Assembly: GCA_012719855.1 (NCBI GenBank)
Contig: JAAXZN010000052.1
Location: 1 to 64,000, forward strand
DNA from: Serratia liquefaciens
Lineage (GTDB): Bacteria; Pseudomonadota; Gammaproteobacteria; Enterobacterales; Enterobacteriaceae
Length of the DNA stretch: 64,000 nt
Direction: 5' to 3'
Shown here: positions 8,565 through 16,333 of the stretch, one piece after another
Layout: each line of letters begins with the position of its first letter
Numbering within the stretch: the first letter of the stretch is position 1
Translations under genes and position numbers: made by a program
Notes under the pieces: model-generated
Seen by the model: the letters and a program-made list of their open reading frames with translations, nothing else
Told to the model about the DNA's origin: nothing
Databases searched by the model: none

Positions 8565-9902
8565 ATGAAAGCATTTGTTCCCGCACTGGTTCTCAGTGCA
8601 CTGAGTTTTTCCGTATGGGCGCAGGACGCCACGGTCAGCAGCGAGCTGATCAAACGCGGCGAGTATTTGGCGCGCGCCGGTGACTGCGTGGCCTGTCACA
8701 CCAATGGCAAAAGCGGTAAAGAGTTTGCCGGCGGCCTGGCGATGGAAACGCCGATCGGCACCATTTACTCCACCAATATTTCGCCGGACAAGAAAACCGG
8801 TATCGGTGACTACAGCTTCGAAGACTTCGACAATGCGGTGCGCAAAGGCGTCGCCAAAAACGGCAGCACCCTGTATCCGGCGATGCCGTATCCGTCGTTT
8901 GCGTTGGTGAAAGAGGAGGACATGCGAGCCATGTACGCCTATTTCATGCACGGCGTACAGCCGGTGGAGCAGGCCAACAAGGATTCCGACATCCCCTGGC
9001 CGCTGTCGATGCGTTGGCCGCTGAGCATCTGGCGCGGCATGTTTGCGCCTTCGCCGGCCGACTTTGTGGCTGACGCCAAGGCGGATCCGGTGATCGAACG
9101 CGGTCGCTATCTGGTGGAAGGGCTGGGCCACTGTGGTGCCTGCCATACGCCACGCAGCCTTACCATGCAGGAAAAAGCGCTGAGCAATAACGACGGCGAC
9201 AGCTATCTGTCCGGCAGCAATGCGCCGATCGACGGTTGGGTGGCTTCCAGCCTGCGCGGTGACAACAAGGATGGGCTGGGGACCTGGAGCGAAGCCGAAC
9301 TGACGGAGTTCCTGAAAACCGGACGTAACGACAAGTCTATCGTGTTTGGTGGCATGAGCGATGTGGTGGAGCACAGCCTGCAGTATCTCAGCGATGAGGA
9401 TCTGACGGCGATCTCGCGCTACCTGAAAACGCTGCCACCGAAAGACGGCAAGCAGCAGGCGGCACCGGTCGAAGACAGCGTCGCCAAGGATCTGTGGCGC
9501 GGTAACGACAGCAAGCCCGGAGCGGCACTGTACGTCGATAACTGCGCGGCCTGCCACCGCACCGATGGCGTAGGCTACAAACGCGCCTTCCCGGCGCTGA
9601 AGGGCAATCCGGTGGTACAGACCGAAGACGCGACTTCGCTGATCCACATTGTGCTCACGGGTAACACCACGCCGGCGGTGAAAGGGGCGGTTTCCAACAT
9701 CACCATGCCGCCGTTCGGCTGGCGACTGAACGACCAGCAGGTAGCGGATGTGGTGAACTTCATCCGTTCAAGCTGGGGTAACAGTGCCAAGCCAATCGAC
9801 GCCTCAGACGTGGCCAGCGTGCGTAAAGACCGCTCGATGATCCGCGATGAGAAGGAGATGGGCAGCGCCGCCGTGCCGGAACATCCGGACGCCAACAAGT
9901 AA
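8565..9902 (+). CDS. Triheme cytochrome c subunit of the gluconate dehydrogenase
   Basis: This 445-residue secreted cytochrome c has a Sec signal ending about residue 20 (SFSVWAQ). Three heme-attachment motifs are CVACH at residue 41, CGACH at residue 190 and CAACH at residue 327, one per domain. Such subunits take electrons from the flavoprotein and pass them to ubiquinone in the inner membrane. It closes the operon, 12 bases after the flavoprotein stop, and is followed by a terminator hairpin. A very long open frame on the opposite strand (6726-9647) is a composition artefact. Confidence 0.9.
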   Translation: MKAFVPALVLSALSFSVWAQDATVSSELIKRGEYLARAGDCVACHTNGKSGKEFAGGLAMETPIGTIYSTNISPDKKTGIGDYSFEDFDNAVRKGVAKNGSTLYPAMPYPSFALVKEEDMRAMYAYFMHGVQPVEQANKDSDIPWPLSMRWPLSIWRGMFAPSPADFVADAKADPVIERGRYLVEGLGHCGACHTPRSLTMQEKALSNNDGDSYLSGSNAPIDGWVASSLRGDNKDGLGTWSEAELTEFLKTGRNDKSIVFGGMSDVVEHSLQYLSDEDLTAISRYLKTLPPKDGKQQAAPVEDSVAKDLWRGNDSKPGAALYVDNCAACHRTDGVGYKRAFPALKGNPVVQTEDATSLIHIVLTGNTTPAVKGAVSNITMPPFGWRLNDQQVADVVNFIRSSWGNSAKPIDASDVASVRKDRSMIRDEKEMGSAAVPEHPDANK

Positions 9903-9908
9903 ATCTGA

Positions 9909-9930
9909 AAGGGCCTCTTGCGAGGCCCTT
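9909..9930 (+). terminator. First copy of the operon terminator hairpin, lacking a T tract
   Basis: The hairpin AAGGGCCTC-TTGC-GAGGCCCTT directly follows the cytochrome gene, but the T tract is missing. A near copy with a long T tract occurs at 10072. Confidence 0.6.
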
Positions 9931-9938
9931 AAGGCCGT

Positions 9939-10063
9939 TGACAAAGTGCTCTGTTGTTTAATGGTAGGGGCGCTGCATGCTGCGCCCAATAGCTTAATCA
10001 ATGAGTTAAATCGGGTCGAACATGTTCGACCCCTACCGGTTTAGCCTTTTCGAAAGTTTGTCA
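9939..10063. repeat. Small palindromic element, MITE- or REP-like
   Basis: Nested inverted repeats: TGACAAA (9939-9945) with TTTGTCA (10057-10063), and GGTAGGGG (9963-9970) with CCCCTACC (10030-10037). Inside are two palindromes, a near-perfect one at 9968-9987 (core GCGC/GCGC around GCATGC) and a perfect 20-base one at 10013-10032. It contains no open reading frame. The form suggests a dispersed non-coding repeat, but copy number cannot be judged from one window. Confidence 0.55.
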
Positions 10064-10071
10064 GCAGTCTG

Positions 10072-10100
10072 AAGGGCCTCGTTCGAGGTCCTTTTTTTTT
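10072..10100 (+). terminator. Second copy of the terminator hairpin, with T tract
   Basis: AAGGGCCTC-GTTC-GAGGTCCTT runs into ten T residues. It is a near duplicate of the hairpin at 9909-9930, also sharing TCTGAA on its left side. The following stretch to 10321 holds the permease promoter region and no gene that I can see. Confidence 0.8.
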
Positions 10101-10321
10101 GGCCGGGCGTGCTGATTTTGGCAGCATTTTCTGCTCGTAAATCACCCTGTCAGCCGATAAAACATAGACCCGAGCCGCATTTTTCATTATCCTTTGCCGT
10201 CCTTTTAGCAGGAACAAGAGTGAAATACTGCGTTAATCCACTGATTGATATTAAAAATTCGCGGAGAAGGATATCCCGTTGAGCGCAATCGTTGTCGCTG
10301 AAGAGTAAGGTAAGCTTTCTT

Positions 10322-11605
10322 ATGAGTACGATTTCTCCCGATTCAGGCACGCTGGCAACTGCCCAGGCAGCCAAATGGAATAAAACCGATACCGTGTGGA
10401 TGTTTGGGCTCTATGCCACCGCTGTCGGCGCAGGAACCCTGTTCCTGCCGATCAATGCAGGTCTGAATGGCCCGCTGGTCCTGTTGTTGATGGCGTTGTT
10501 CGCTTTCCCGCTGACTTATTTACCGCACCGCGCATTGAGCCGCTTCGTGCTGTCCGGCTCCAGCCGTGACGGCAATATCCATGATGTGGTGGTGGAGCAC
10601 TTTGGCGTGCTGGCCGGCAAAATCATCATGGTGCTGTACCTGATGGCGTTCTTCCCGATCGTGCTGGTGTACAGCATCTCGATCACCAATGCGCTGGACA
10701 GCTTCCTGATCCATCAGTTTCATCTGGCTCCGCTGCCACGTGTCTGGCTGAGCCTGGCGGTGGTGGTGGTTCTGAACCTGGTATTGCTGCGCGGCAAAGA
10801 CGCTATCGTTTCGGCGATGGGCATGTTGGTGTTCCCGCTGCTGGTGTTTTTGATGGGCATTTCGCTGTACCTGGTACCGACCTGGCAAACGACGACCTTT
10901 GTCAACGGCCTGGCCAACACCCAGTTCAGCAGCCCGGACCTGTGGCATTCACTGTGGCTGGCGGTGCCGGTGATGGTGTTTTCTTTCAGCCATGCGCCAA
11001 TTATCTCGTCCTTCGCCTCCACGCAAAAGAGCCTGTACGGTGAAAAGGCCGAGCGTCGCTGCGCGCGAATCATGCGCTACAGCTATGTGCTGATCTGCGT
11101 CACCGTTTTGTTCTTTGTCTTTAGCTGCGTACTGAGCCTGTCTCATGAGGATATGCAGCAGGCTAAAGATCAAAACATCACCGTGCTGACCACGCTGGCG
11201 AACAAGTTCTCCAACCCGCTGATCGCCTACCTTGGCCCGATGATGGCAATGCTGGCAATGGCCAAGTCTTATCTGGGCACCTCTCTGGGCGTAACCGAAG
11301 GGGCGACCAGCCTGATTGATGGCCTGACGCGTGCGGTGGGTAAACCCTTGAGCTCACGGATTACGCACCGAATTTCCGCCGTGTTGCTGTTCCTGTTGAC
11401 CTGGGCGGCGACGGTGTGGAACCCGAGCGCACTGCACATTATCGAAACCATCAGCGGCCCGCTGATTGCGGCTATCTTGTTTATTCTGCCGATGTACGCT
11501 GTGCGTGCAGTGCCCGCGATGCGCCGCTATCGTGCGCTGAGCAACGTCTTTGTCCTGGTGATGGGCCTGATAGCGCTGTCTGCGCTGATTTACGGCCTGA
11601 TTTGA
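10322..11605 (+). CDS. HAAAP-family amino acid permease, probably serine/threonine
   Basis: This 427-residue inner-membrane protein has about eleven transmembrane helices and resembles the SdaC/TdcC/YhaO group of proton-coupled hydroxy-amino-acid transporters. Visible landmarks are TVWMFGLYATAVGAGTLFLP at the first helix (a conserved glycine-rich unwound region), FSHAPIISSFA in the middle and SYLGTSLGVTEG in helix 8. The ATG at 10322 is preferred; a TTG ten codons earlier is possible. It stands alone with its own terminator. The exact substrate (serine, threonine or aromatic) cannot be fixed from sequence. Confidence 0.82.
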   Translation: MSTISPDSGTLATAQAAKWNKTDTVWMFGLYATAVGAGTLFLPINAGLNGPLVLLLMALFAFPLTYLPHRALSRFVLSGSSRDGNIHDVVVEHFGVLAGKIIMVLYLMAFFPIVLVYSISITNALDSFLIHQFHLAPLPRVWLSLAVVVVLNLVLLRGKDAIVSAMGMLVFPLLVFLMGISLYLVPTWQTTTFVNGLANTQFSSPDLWHSLWLAVPVMVFSFSHAPIISSFASTQKSLYGEKAERRCARIMRYSYVLICVTVLFFVFSCVLSLSHEDMQQAKDQNITVLTTLANKFSNPLIAYLGPMMAMLAMAKSYLGTSLGVTEGATSLIDGLTRAVGKPLSSRITHRISAVLLFLLTWAATVWNPSALHIIETISGPLIAAILFILPMYAVRAVPAMRRYRALSNVFVLVMGLIALSALIYGLI

Positions 11606-11610
11606 CCTCG

Positions 11611-11643
11611 GTAGCGCATCGGTTCCGGTGCGCTACTTTTTCC
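11611..11643 (+). terminator. Terminator of the amino acid permease gene
   Basis: Stem GTAGCGCA/TGCGCTAC with a ten-base loop, followed by TTTTT. Confidence 0.8.
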
Positions 11644-11693
11644 CTGTTCACATCCCTTTTCAATTAAGCGAAAACGCATCCGGGGTTATCTTT

Positions 11694-11724
11694 GATAATG
11701 GGAGCGGTTCTCATTATTATTTCC
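11694..11724. promoter_or_regulatory. Fur-like site before the substrate-binding protein
   Basis: GATAATG at the left and TCTCATTATTATT at the right resemble overlapping Fur half-sites; the best 19-base register matches 11 of 19. It lies 30-60 bases upstream of the GTG start. Weak but well placed for an iron-siderophore gene. Confidence 0.45.
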
Positions 11725-11754
11725 GCACTGATTTCCTACGCTAAGGAGTTTTAC

Positions 11755-12888
11755 GTGCACCGTCGAATGACCCTGTTGGCTTTGGCCTGCGCCTGCGGTT
11801 TGTCCGCTCAGGCGATGGCGACCACTTATCCGTTAACCCTGACAGACACCTCCGGTCAGAGTCTGACCATCAAGCAAGAGCCGAAACGCATTGTGGTGCA
11901 GGACGGGCGCGATATTCTGACGCTGGCTTTGCTAGACCGCGCCGATCCTTTCACCCGGCTGGTGGCCTGGAATAACCTGCTCAAGAAAAGCGACGGCGAA
12001 ACCTGGAAAATCCTGCGTAACAAGTGGCCGGAAGCCAACGGCATTATCGATATGGGCTTTAGCGACAAGGGGGAGATCAACCTGGAAAGCGTGATCGCCA
12101 AACAGCCTGATCTGATGGTGGCACAGCTGCGTTCCAAGCCCTCACTGAGCCAGACCGGCGTATTGGATAAGCTGAAAGCGCTCAACATTCCGGTGCTGTT
12201 CATCGACACCATGCTCAAGCCTGTGGAAAACACCCCGAAAAGCATCACGCTGTTGGGTGAGACCCTGAACCGAGAAAGCGAAGCAAAGCAGTACACCGAT
12301 TTCTATCAGCAGCATTATCAGAACATCCTGGATAAAACCAAAGCCGTCGAGCCGAAGCCGTTGGTATTTATCGAGGCGAAAGCCGGTCTGAACGGGCTTG
12401 AGTCCTGTTGCTTCACCCATTCTCACGTCGGTTGGGGCGGGATGATCGAGGCGGTGGGGGCACGTAACCTGGGCTCCGAATTGTTGCCTGGCGCTACCGG
12501 CGACGTCTCCCTGGAAAAAGTGATCAGCATGAAACCGGACGCCTATATCGTTTCCGGTTCTCAATGGGCGTCGAAAACCAATGCCGCAGTGCCCTTTGGT
12601 TACGGCGTGACGCAGCAACAGGTTGATGACGCTTTTAACCGGATGAAGCAACGCCCGGGGTTTGCCCAGGTCACGGCGGTGAAGGAGGGGCGCTTCTACG
12701 GCATTTACCATAACTTCTATAACCACCCCTACAATATCGTCGGGCTGGAATATCTGGCGAAGTTTATCTATCCGAATCAGTTCAAGGAATTGGACCCGGC
12801 CAAAACCTACAGCGAGATCCTCAGCCGCTTTACCGAGGTGCCGGAAGGCAAGGGGATTTTGGGTGCGCAGGCACCGGCAGGGAAATAA
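11755..12888 (+). CDS. Iron-siderophore-type ABC transporter substrate-binding protein (orphan)
   Basis: This 377-residue periplasmic protein of the FecB/FhuD/BtuF class has a signal peptide (MHRRMTLLALACACGLSAQ, cut near AMA). The GTG start at 11755 follows AAGGAG by six bases; an ATG at 11692 would lengthen it without a ribosome site. Two lobes with the pattern PKRIVVQD, then NLESVIAKQPDLMV and SLEKVISMKPDAYIVS are typical of ferric-siderophore or corrinoid binding proteins. A Fur-like site is placed just upstream. No permease or ATPase gene is adjacent, so it must share a transporter encoded elsewhere. The ligand is unknown. Confidence 0.82.
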   Translation: MHRRMTLLALACACGLSAQAMATTYPLTLTDTSGQSLTIKQEPKRIVVQDGRDILTLALLDRADPFTRLVAWNNLLKKSDGETWKILRNKWPEANGIIDMGFSDKGEINLESVIAKQPDLMVAQLRSKPSLSQTGVLDKLKALNIPVLFIDTMLKPVENTPKSITLLGETLNRESEAKQYTDFYQQHYQNILDKTKAVEPKPLVFIEAKAGLNGLESCCFTHSHVGWGGMIEAVGARNLGSELLPGATGDVSLEKVISMKPDAYIVSGSQWASKTNAAVPFGYGVTQQQVDDAFNRMKQRPGFAQVTAVKEGRFYGIYHNFYNHPYNIVGLEYLAKFIYPNQFKELDPAKTYSEILSRFTEVPEGKGILGAQAPAGK

Positions 12889-12896
12889 ACATCGTG

Positions 12897-12922
12897 AAGG
12901 GCGCGGTTGATACCGCGCCCTT
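12897..12922. terminator. Bidirectional terminator between binding protein and marC
   Basis: Perfect stem AAGGGCGCGGT/ACCGCGCCCTT with a TGAT loop, between convergent genes. Confidence 0.8.
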
Positions 12923-12926
12923 ATTG

Positions 12927-13613
12927 TCAGGCCGCAGGCACGTAGGTGGAGATGATTTCCAGCACGCCGTTGATAATAAACTGCACGCCCATACACACCA
13001 GCAAGAACCCCATCAGACGCGAAATGGCTTCGATGCCGCTTTTGCCCACCAGGCGCATAATGGCGCCGGAGCTGCGCAGGCAAACCCACAGGATAAAGGC
13101 CACCGAGAAGAAAATCGCCACCGGGGCCACCAGCAGTACCCAATGGGCGAAACCCAGCGTATTTTCGTGAATGCTCGATGCCGAGCTGATGATCATGGCG
13201 ATAGTCCCGGGGCCAGCGGTGCTTGGCATTGCCAACGGGACAAAGGCGATATTGGCCGAGGTTTTCTTACGCAGCTCGTTTGACTTGGTTTCCACTTCTG
13301 GCGCTTCTTCTGCGCTTTGCTGTGGGAACAGCATGCGGAAACCGATAAATGCCACAATCAACCCACCGGCGATACGCAGACCGGGAATGGAAATGCCGAA
13401 GGTGTTCATGACCACTTGGCCGGCGTAGAACGCCACCGTCATGATAAAGAACACATAAATGGATGCCATCAGCGACTGCTGATTGCGTTCTTCGCGCGTC
13501 ATATTGCCCGACAGGCCGAGCAACAGCGCAACGGTAGTCAGCGGGTTGGCCAGTGGCAACAGCAGCACCAAACCCAGTCCTATGGCCTGGAATAACTGCA
13601 AAATACTTGTCAT
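12927..13613 (-). CDS. marC: MarC family inner membrane protein
   Basis: This 228-residue membrane protein has six hydrophobic segments and is nearly collinear with E. coli MarC (221 residues). It has the [20 protein letters not shown] start, the DTFGIS-like [20 protein letters not shown] block, [18 protein letters not shown] and the C-terminal [17 protein letters not shown]. The central loop after RMLFPQQ is variable and charged. The family was once linked to multiple antibiotic resistance, but that link was withdrawn, and its transport substrate is unknown. Here it is not next to a marRAB operon, as it would be in E. coli. Confidence 0.88.
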   Translation of the reverse strand: MTSILQLFQAIGLGLVLLLPLANPLTTVALLLGLSGNMTREERNQQSLMASIYVFFIMTVAFYAGQVVMNTFGISIPGLRIAGGLIVAFIGFRMLFPQQSAEEAPEVETKSNELRKKTSANIAFVPLAMPSTAGPGTIAMIISSASSIHENTLGFAHWVLLVAPVAIFFSVAFILWVCLRSSGAIMRLVGKSGIEAISRLMGFLLVCMGVQFIINGVLEIISTYVPAA

Positions 13614-13736
13614 AAAGCGAACTCCCTGTTTTCAGTTAAAACGCGACAGCGCAACCTGAACGCCTGCCAAGACGTGCGAATTGCTGCCGCAATAATTTAC
13701 TTAAAATACAACGAATTAATAAAAACGCCCACGGCG

Positions 13737-13958
13737 TCAGCCCGGACTGCCCGGAGGGAGCAGTTCAGGAACGGTGTCGGCATTAGCGTCATCGTCGTTC
13801 ACGCAATCATTGGCAATCTCCGGCGTATCCTCACATTCCATCGGCGGCTCATTCACCGCAATGGCTCGGGGATGACGGTCTGCCCCCAGATGGAGCAGGA
13901 CAAAAAGAGCCGTCAGCACCAGGCAGGCGCCAACGAGTAACTTCAATAACCGGTTCAT
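13737..13958 (-). CDS. Small membrane-anchored protein with acidic tail, unknown function
   Basis: This is a 73-codon frame starting at the ATG at 13958. One hydrophobic segment (LLKLLVGACLVLTALFVLLHLG, about residues 4-25) is followed by a tail rich in Asp, Glu and Pro (MECEDTPEIANDCVNDDDANAD). The layout is that of a single-pass protein with an acidic periplasmic tail and two cysteines. I do not recognise a family. No clear ribosome site precedes 13958, and the frame stays open to an ATG at 14078, so the start is uncertain. It lies between marC and the divergent gene at 14207. Confidence 0.45.
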   Translation of the reverse strand: MNRLLKLLVGACLVLTALFVLLHLGADRHPRAIAVNEPPMECEDTPEIANDCVNDDDANADTVPELLPPGSPG

Positions 13959-14206
13959 GATGCGGGGTGCTGTCTCAACTCTGCCGTTAATGGCATCAGA
14001 ATAGCGGGAGCCAGAGATGTGCGCCATCGCTGATTTACTCGATGTGCAGGGAATAAAACACCGGCTAAACACGGACAAATAGTGTTTGTATCATTAGTTA
14101 ATTTTATATTTTTGATCATTAAGCCACCCGTTTTTTTATTGGATTCTATACTGATAGGGCTTTCGGGCAGTTTTACTTAATCGAAAAGCTTAAAAGGAGT
14201 TTTACT

Positions 14207-15247
14207 ATGCAAGTGGCAAACGAATTGGCAACGGTTAAAAAAATATCGTGGGGCAGCGTGATTGGTGGGGTTATCACCGTATTGGCGGTGTCGCTGCTGC
14301 TGTCTACCCTGGGCACCAGCCTTGGGTTTTCTATCGTTGACCCGACTTCTGACGATCCGGTCAACGGGGCGGGCACCACCGTGGTGGTTTGGTCTGCAGT
14401 TTCGATCATCCTGAGCTTGGCTGCCGGTGCCTTTATTGCCGGCCGTCTGGCGGCAAATGATGGGTTAATCCACGGTTTCCTGGTTTGGGCGACCTCGCTG
14501 ATTGTGGCGGCCGTGTTGGGCGCTTTATTGGTGGGTTCTGCGGTCAAAGCTACGGGGAACGCGCTGGGGGCTATTGCCTCGACTTCCGGTAGCCTGCTTT
14601 CCGGGGCCGGGTCAGCCATTGGTAAAGGCGTTTCGGGTATCGCGGATGCCGGCGGCAAAGTGTTTGATAAGTTGGGGATCGACACCCAGTTGGAACCCGA
14701 AAAGTTACAAGACAATGTCGTGGCGGCACTGAAAAAAAGCGATATCCCTTCATTGCAGCCGGAGTTTATGCAGCAACAGTTGGACGCGGCCAAGAGTGAA
14801 GTGGGGGACGCGGTGAAAGCATTGGCACTGCAGCCGGACAATAGCGATGCGATTATCCAGGATCTGGTGGCGAAATTGAAAAAGCATGGTGAGGCCATTT
14901 CGCAGGATGTCGATGAGGATTCGCTCAAGAAAGCGCTGTCGGAAAATACCGATATGACACCGCAGGAAGTTGACCAGACCGTCAAAAATCTGGTTGATGC
15001 GAAAAACAAAACGGCGCAGCTGGTGAATCAGCGCTTGAACGACGTGGAAGTAAAAATTAATCAGGCTAAGCAGGAATATACAGAGCTGAAGCAAAAAGCG
15101 CGCGAGCAGGCTGCGGAAGCCGCTAAAGCTTTGTCTCATGCGGCTCTGTGGTCATTCTTTGCATTGCTGATTGGCGCAGTCATCAGCGCTTTGGCTGGTC
15201 TGTGGGGCGTTAAAACCAACCGTCGCATTGTGGTGGTGAGAGAATAA
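14207..15247 (+). CDS. Membrane protein with long coiled-coil-like loop, unknown function
   Basis: This 346-residue protein starts at 14207 with a strong AAAAGGAG ribosome site. It has an N-terminal hydrophobic segment (about residues 17-40), two more at about 60-75 and 85-110, then a roughly 200-residue charged, helix-forming region rich in Lys, Gln, Asp and Glu. A final hydrophobic segment near residue 310-335 precedes a short basic tail. I know similar proteins only as hypothetical (sometimes called PhnA-like) membrane proteins. Glycine/serine-rich repeats (SGSLLSGAGSAIGKGVSG) lie between the N-terminal domain and the helical part. A roughly 280-codon frame on the opposite strand is rejected because it lacks a ribosome site. 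Confidence 0.8.
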   Translation: MQVANELATVKKISWGSVIGGVITVLAVSLLLSTLGTSLGFSIVDPTSDDPVNGAGTTVVVWSAVSIILSLAAGAFIAGRLAANDGLIHGFLVWATSLIVAAVLGALLVGSAVKATGNALGAIASTSGSLLSGAGSAIGKGVSGIADAGGKVFDKLGIDTQLEPEKLQDNVVAALKKSDIPSLQPEFMQQQLDAAKSEVGDAVKALALQPDNSDAIIQDLVAKLKKHGEAISQDVDEDSLKKALSENTDMTPQEVDQTVKNLVDAKNKTAQLVNQRLNDVEVKINQAKQEYTELKQKAREQAAEAAKALSHAALWSFFALLIGAVISALAGLWGVKTNRRIVVVRE

Positions 15248-15264
15248 CGGCGATAAGAAGCAAG

Positions 15265-15383
15265 CCGGGCCTTACTTGCGCGTCTCAGTATCGGGATGAG
15301 AGGCCCGGGTCTTCACGAAAGTGAAGTGACAGCCAGAAAAGACTGGCATCCTCCCTGGCAGTTTGCCGGGGATTTTTGTTTTT
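15265..15383 (+). ncRNA. Candidate structured RNA or 3'-UTR-derived sRNA
   Basis: Four successive inverted repeats lie downstream of the gene ending at 15247: CCGGGCCT (15265-15272) with AGGCCCGG (15301-15308); CTTCAC-GAAA-GTGAAG (15311-15326, GNRA tetraloop); GCCAG/CTGGC (15332-15347); and the terminator CCCTGGCA/TGCCGGGG (15353-15371) with a T-rich tail. This is more structure than a simple terminator needs. It does not match a riboswitch that I know. Confidence 0.35.
15353..15383 (+). terminator. Intrinsic terminator
   Basis: Eight-base-pair stem CCCTGGCA/TGCCGGGG with one G-U pair and a three-base loop, then ATTTTTGTTTTTT. Confidence 0.75.
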
Positions 15384-15492
15384 TATGGCCCTTTAGTGGC
15401 AAATCAGGTACGAAGTAAGCCTATTCCGCATCAATTGCTACGATCCCCTTACGCAGGTGAATACCATAGTCGCGCTTTAAATAATAACGAGT

Positions 15493-16110
15493 ATGACTAT
15501 GAAACACGATCTGCAAATTTTACTGGGAAAAATAGGCTCCTTTCTGCTTTACAGCGCATTCTTGGCTGCGCTGATGGGCTTAATGTTTATTGATGTGCAT
15601 TGGTTGCATAATTTTGTCTACGAAACCTCTTTAACCGAATCGGCGCAGGAAGTGATGCTGGCCGCCATCTCAGGCTTATTTTTTGTGGCTGCACGCCGAC
15701 AAATTGCCTATCGGCCCGCGTGGGTGTTGGCCGCTGGTTTCTTCCTGTGCATGCTGATCCGCGAGATGGATTTTGCCTTCGATATGCTGTGGCATGGTTC
15801 CTGGTTGTGGTTCGCCTTGGCGGTGACCTTGGGATGCTTATGGTATGCCTCACGCCATGTCGCGGCCACGGTCAAGGGCCTGGTGCATTTCGTGACGCAT
15901 CCGAGCTACGGCATGATGTGCGCGGGTCTGCTGTGCATTCTGGTATTTTCACGCTTGTTTGGCATGAATTCCCTGTGGCAAATGCTGATGCTGGATGGTT
16001 ACAACCGGGTGGTGAAGAACATGGTGGAAGAGGGCTGCGAGCTGTTGGGTTACGCCTTCTGCCTGATTGCCGCGTTGGGCTATCTGAAGGATCGCCCGGC
16101 GTCCCGTTAG
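15493..16110 (+). CDS. Integral membrane protein of unknown function
   Basis: This is a roughly 205-residue protein with about six hydrophobic helices and few charged loops. Visible features are IDVHWLHNFVYETSLTES after the first helix and REMDFAFDMLWHGSWLW in the middle, a conserved-looking acidic/aromatic patch that could sit in the membrane. I do not recognise a named family. The second ATG (15499) has the better-placed GAG element and may be the true start. The gene ends about 220 bases before thrS and is probably a separate unit. Confidence 0.7.
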   Translation: MTMKHDLQILLGKIGSFLLYSAFLAALMGLMFIDVHWLHNFVYETSLTESAQEVMLAAISGLFFVAARRQIAYRPAWVLAAGFFLCMLIREMDFAFDMLWHGSWLWFALAVTLGCLWYASRHVAATVKGLVHFVTHPSYGMMCAGLLCILVFSRLFGMNSLWQMLMLDGYNRVVKNMVEEGCELLGYAFCLIAALGYLKDRPASR

Positions 16111-16189
16111 AGCCGGGCCTGTGCTGCAGTTTATTTATCCGGAACAATTTTAGTGATACTATCCGCTTAGCCAATATGGCTGTGAAGGT

Positions 16190-16333
16190 ATGCTTTCCAT
16201 TCTGTGTACCAAGTTAGGTTTCAATCTGGCAATTGTGGGCGAGATCTGAAACCTGGCTGACTAAACCCAAACTCAATTTTCGTACTGCATGTGATCTGTC
16301 GTGTGGGTCACCACTGTAGATAAGGAATTATTA
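16190..16333 (+). promoter_or_regulatory. thrS leader with tRNA-Thr-mimicking translational operator
   Basis: The leader matches the E. coli thrS operator. The stem GTGATC (16291-16296)/GGTCAC (16306-16311) presents a nine-base loop holding CGT (16300-16302), which mimics the anticodon of tRNA-Thr. Threonyl-tRNA synthetase binds such a loop and blocks ribosome access to the AAGG site at 16322, giving autoregulation (known in E. coli). The upstream part forms the second, acceptor-like domain. Confidence 0.85.

Noticed and set aside
6726-9647. A 973-codon open frame on the minus strand
   Set aside because: It lies opposite the three gluconate dehydrogenase genes, has no ribosome site or recognisable domain, and His/Arg/Ala-rich content typical of the antisense of high-GC third-position codons.
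12142-13143. A 333-codon minus-strand frame spanning two genes
   Set aside because: Overlaps the substrate-binding protein and the end of marC in other frames; it contains no domain and crosses a terminator.
14173-15009. A 278-codon minus-strand frame, Ser/Cys/Phe-rich
   Set aside because: Opposes the gene at 14207, which has a strong ribosome site and membrane helices; the minus frame has neither.
16291-16311. tRNA-like hairpin with a CGT loop
   Set aside because: It is not a tRNA gene: there is no cloverleaf or acceptor end. It is the thrS translational operator.
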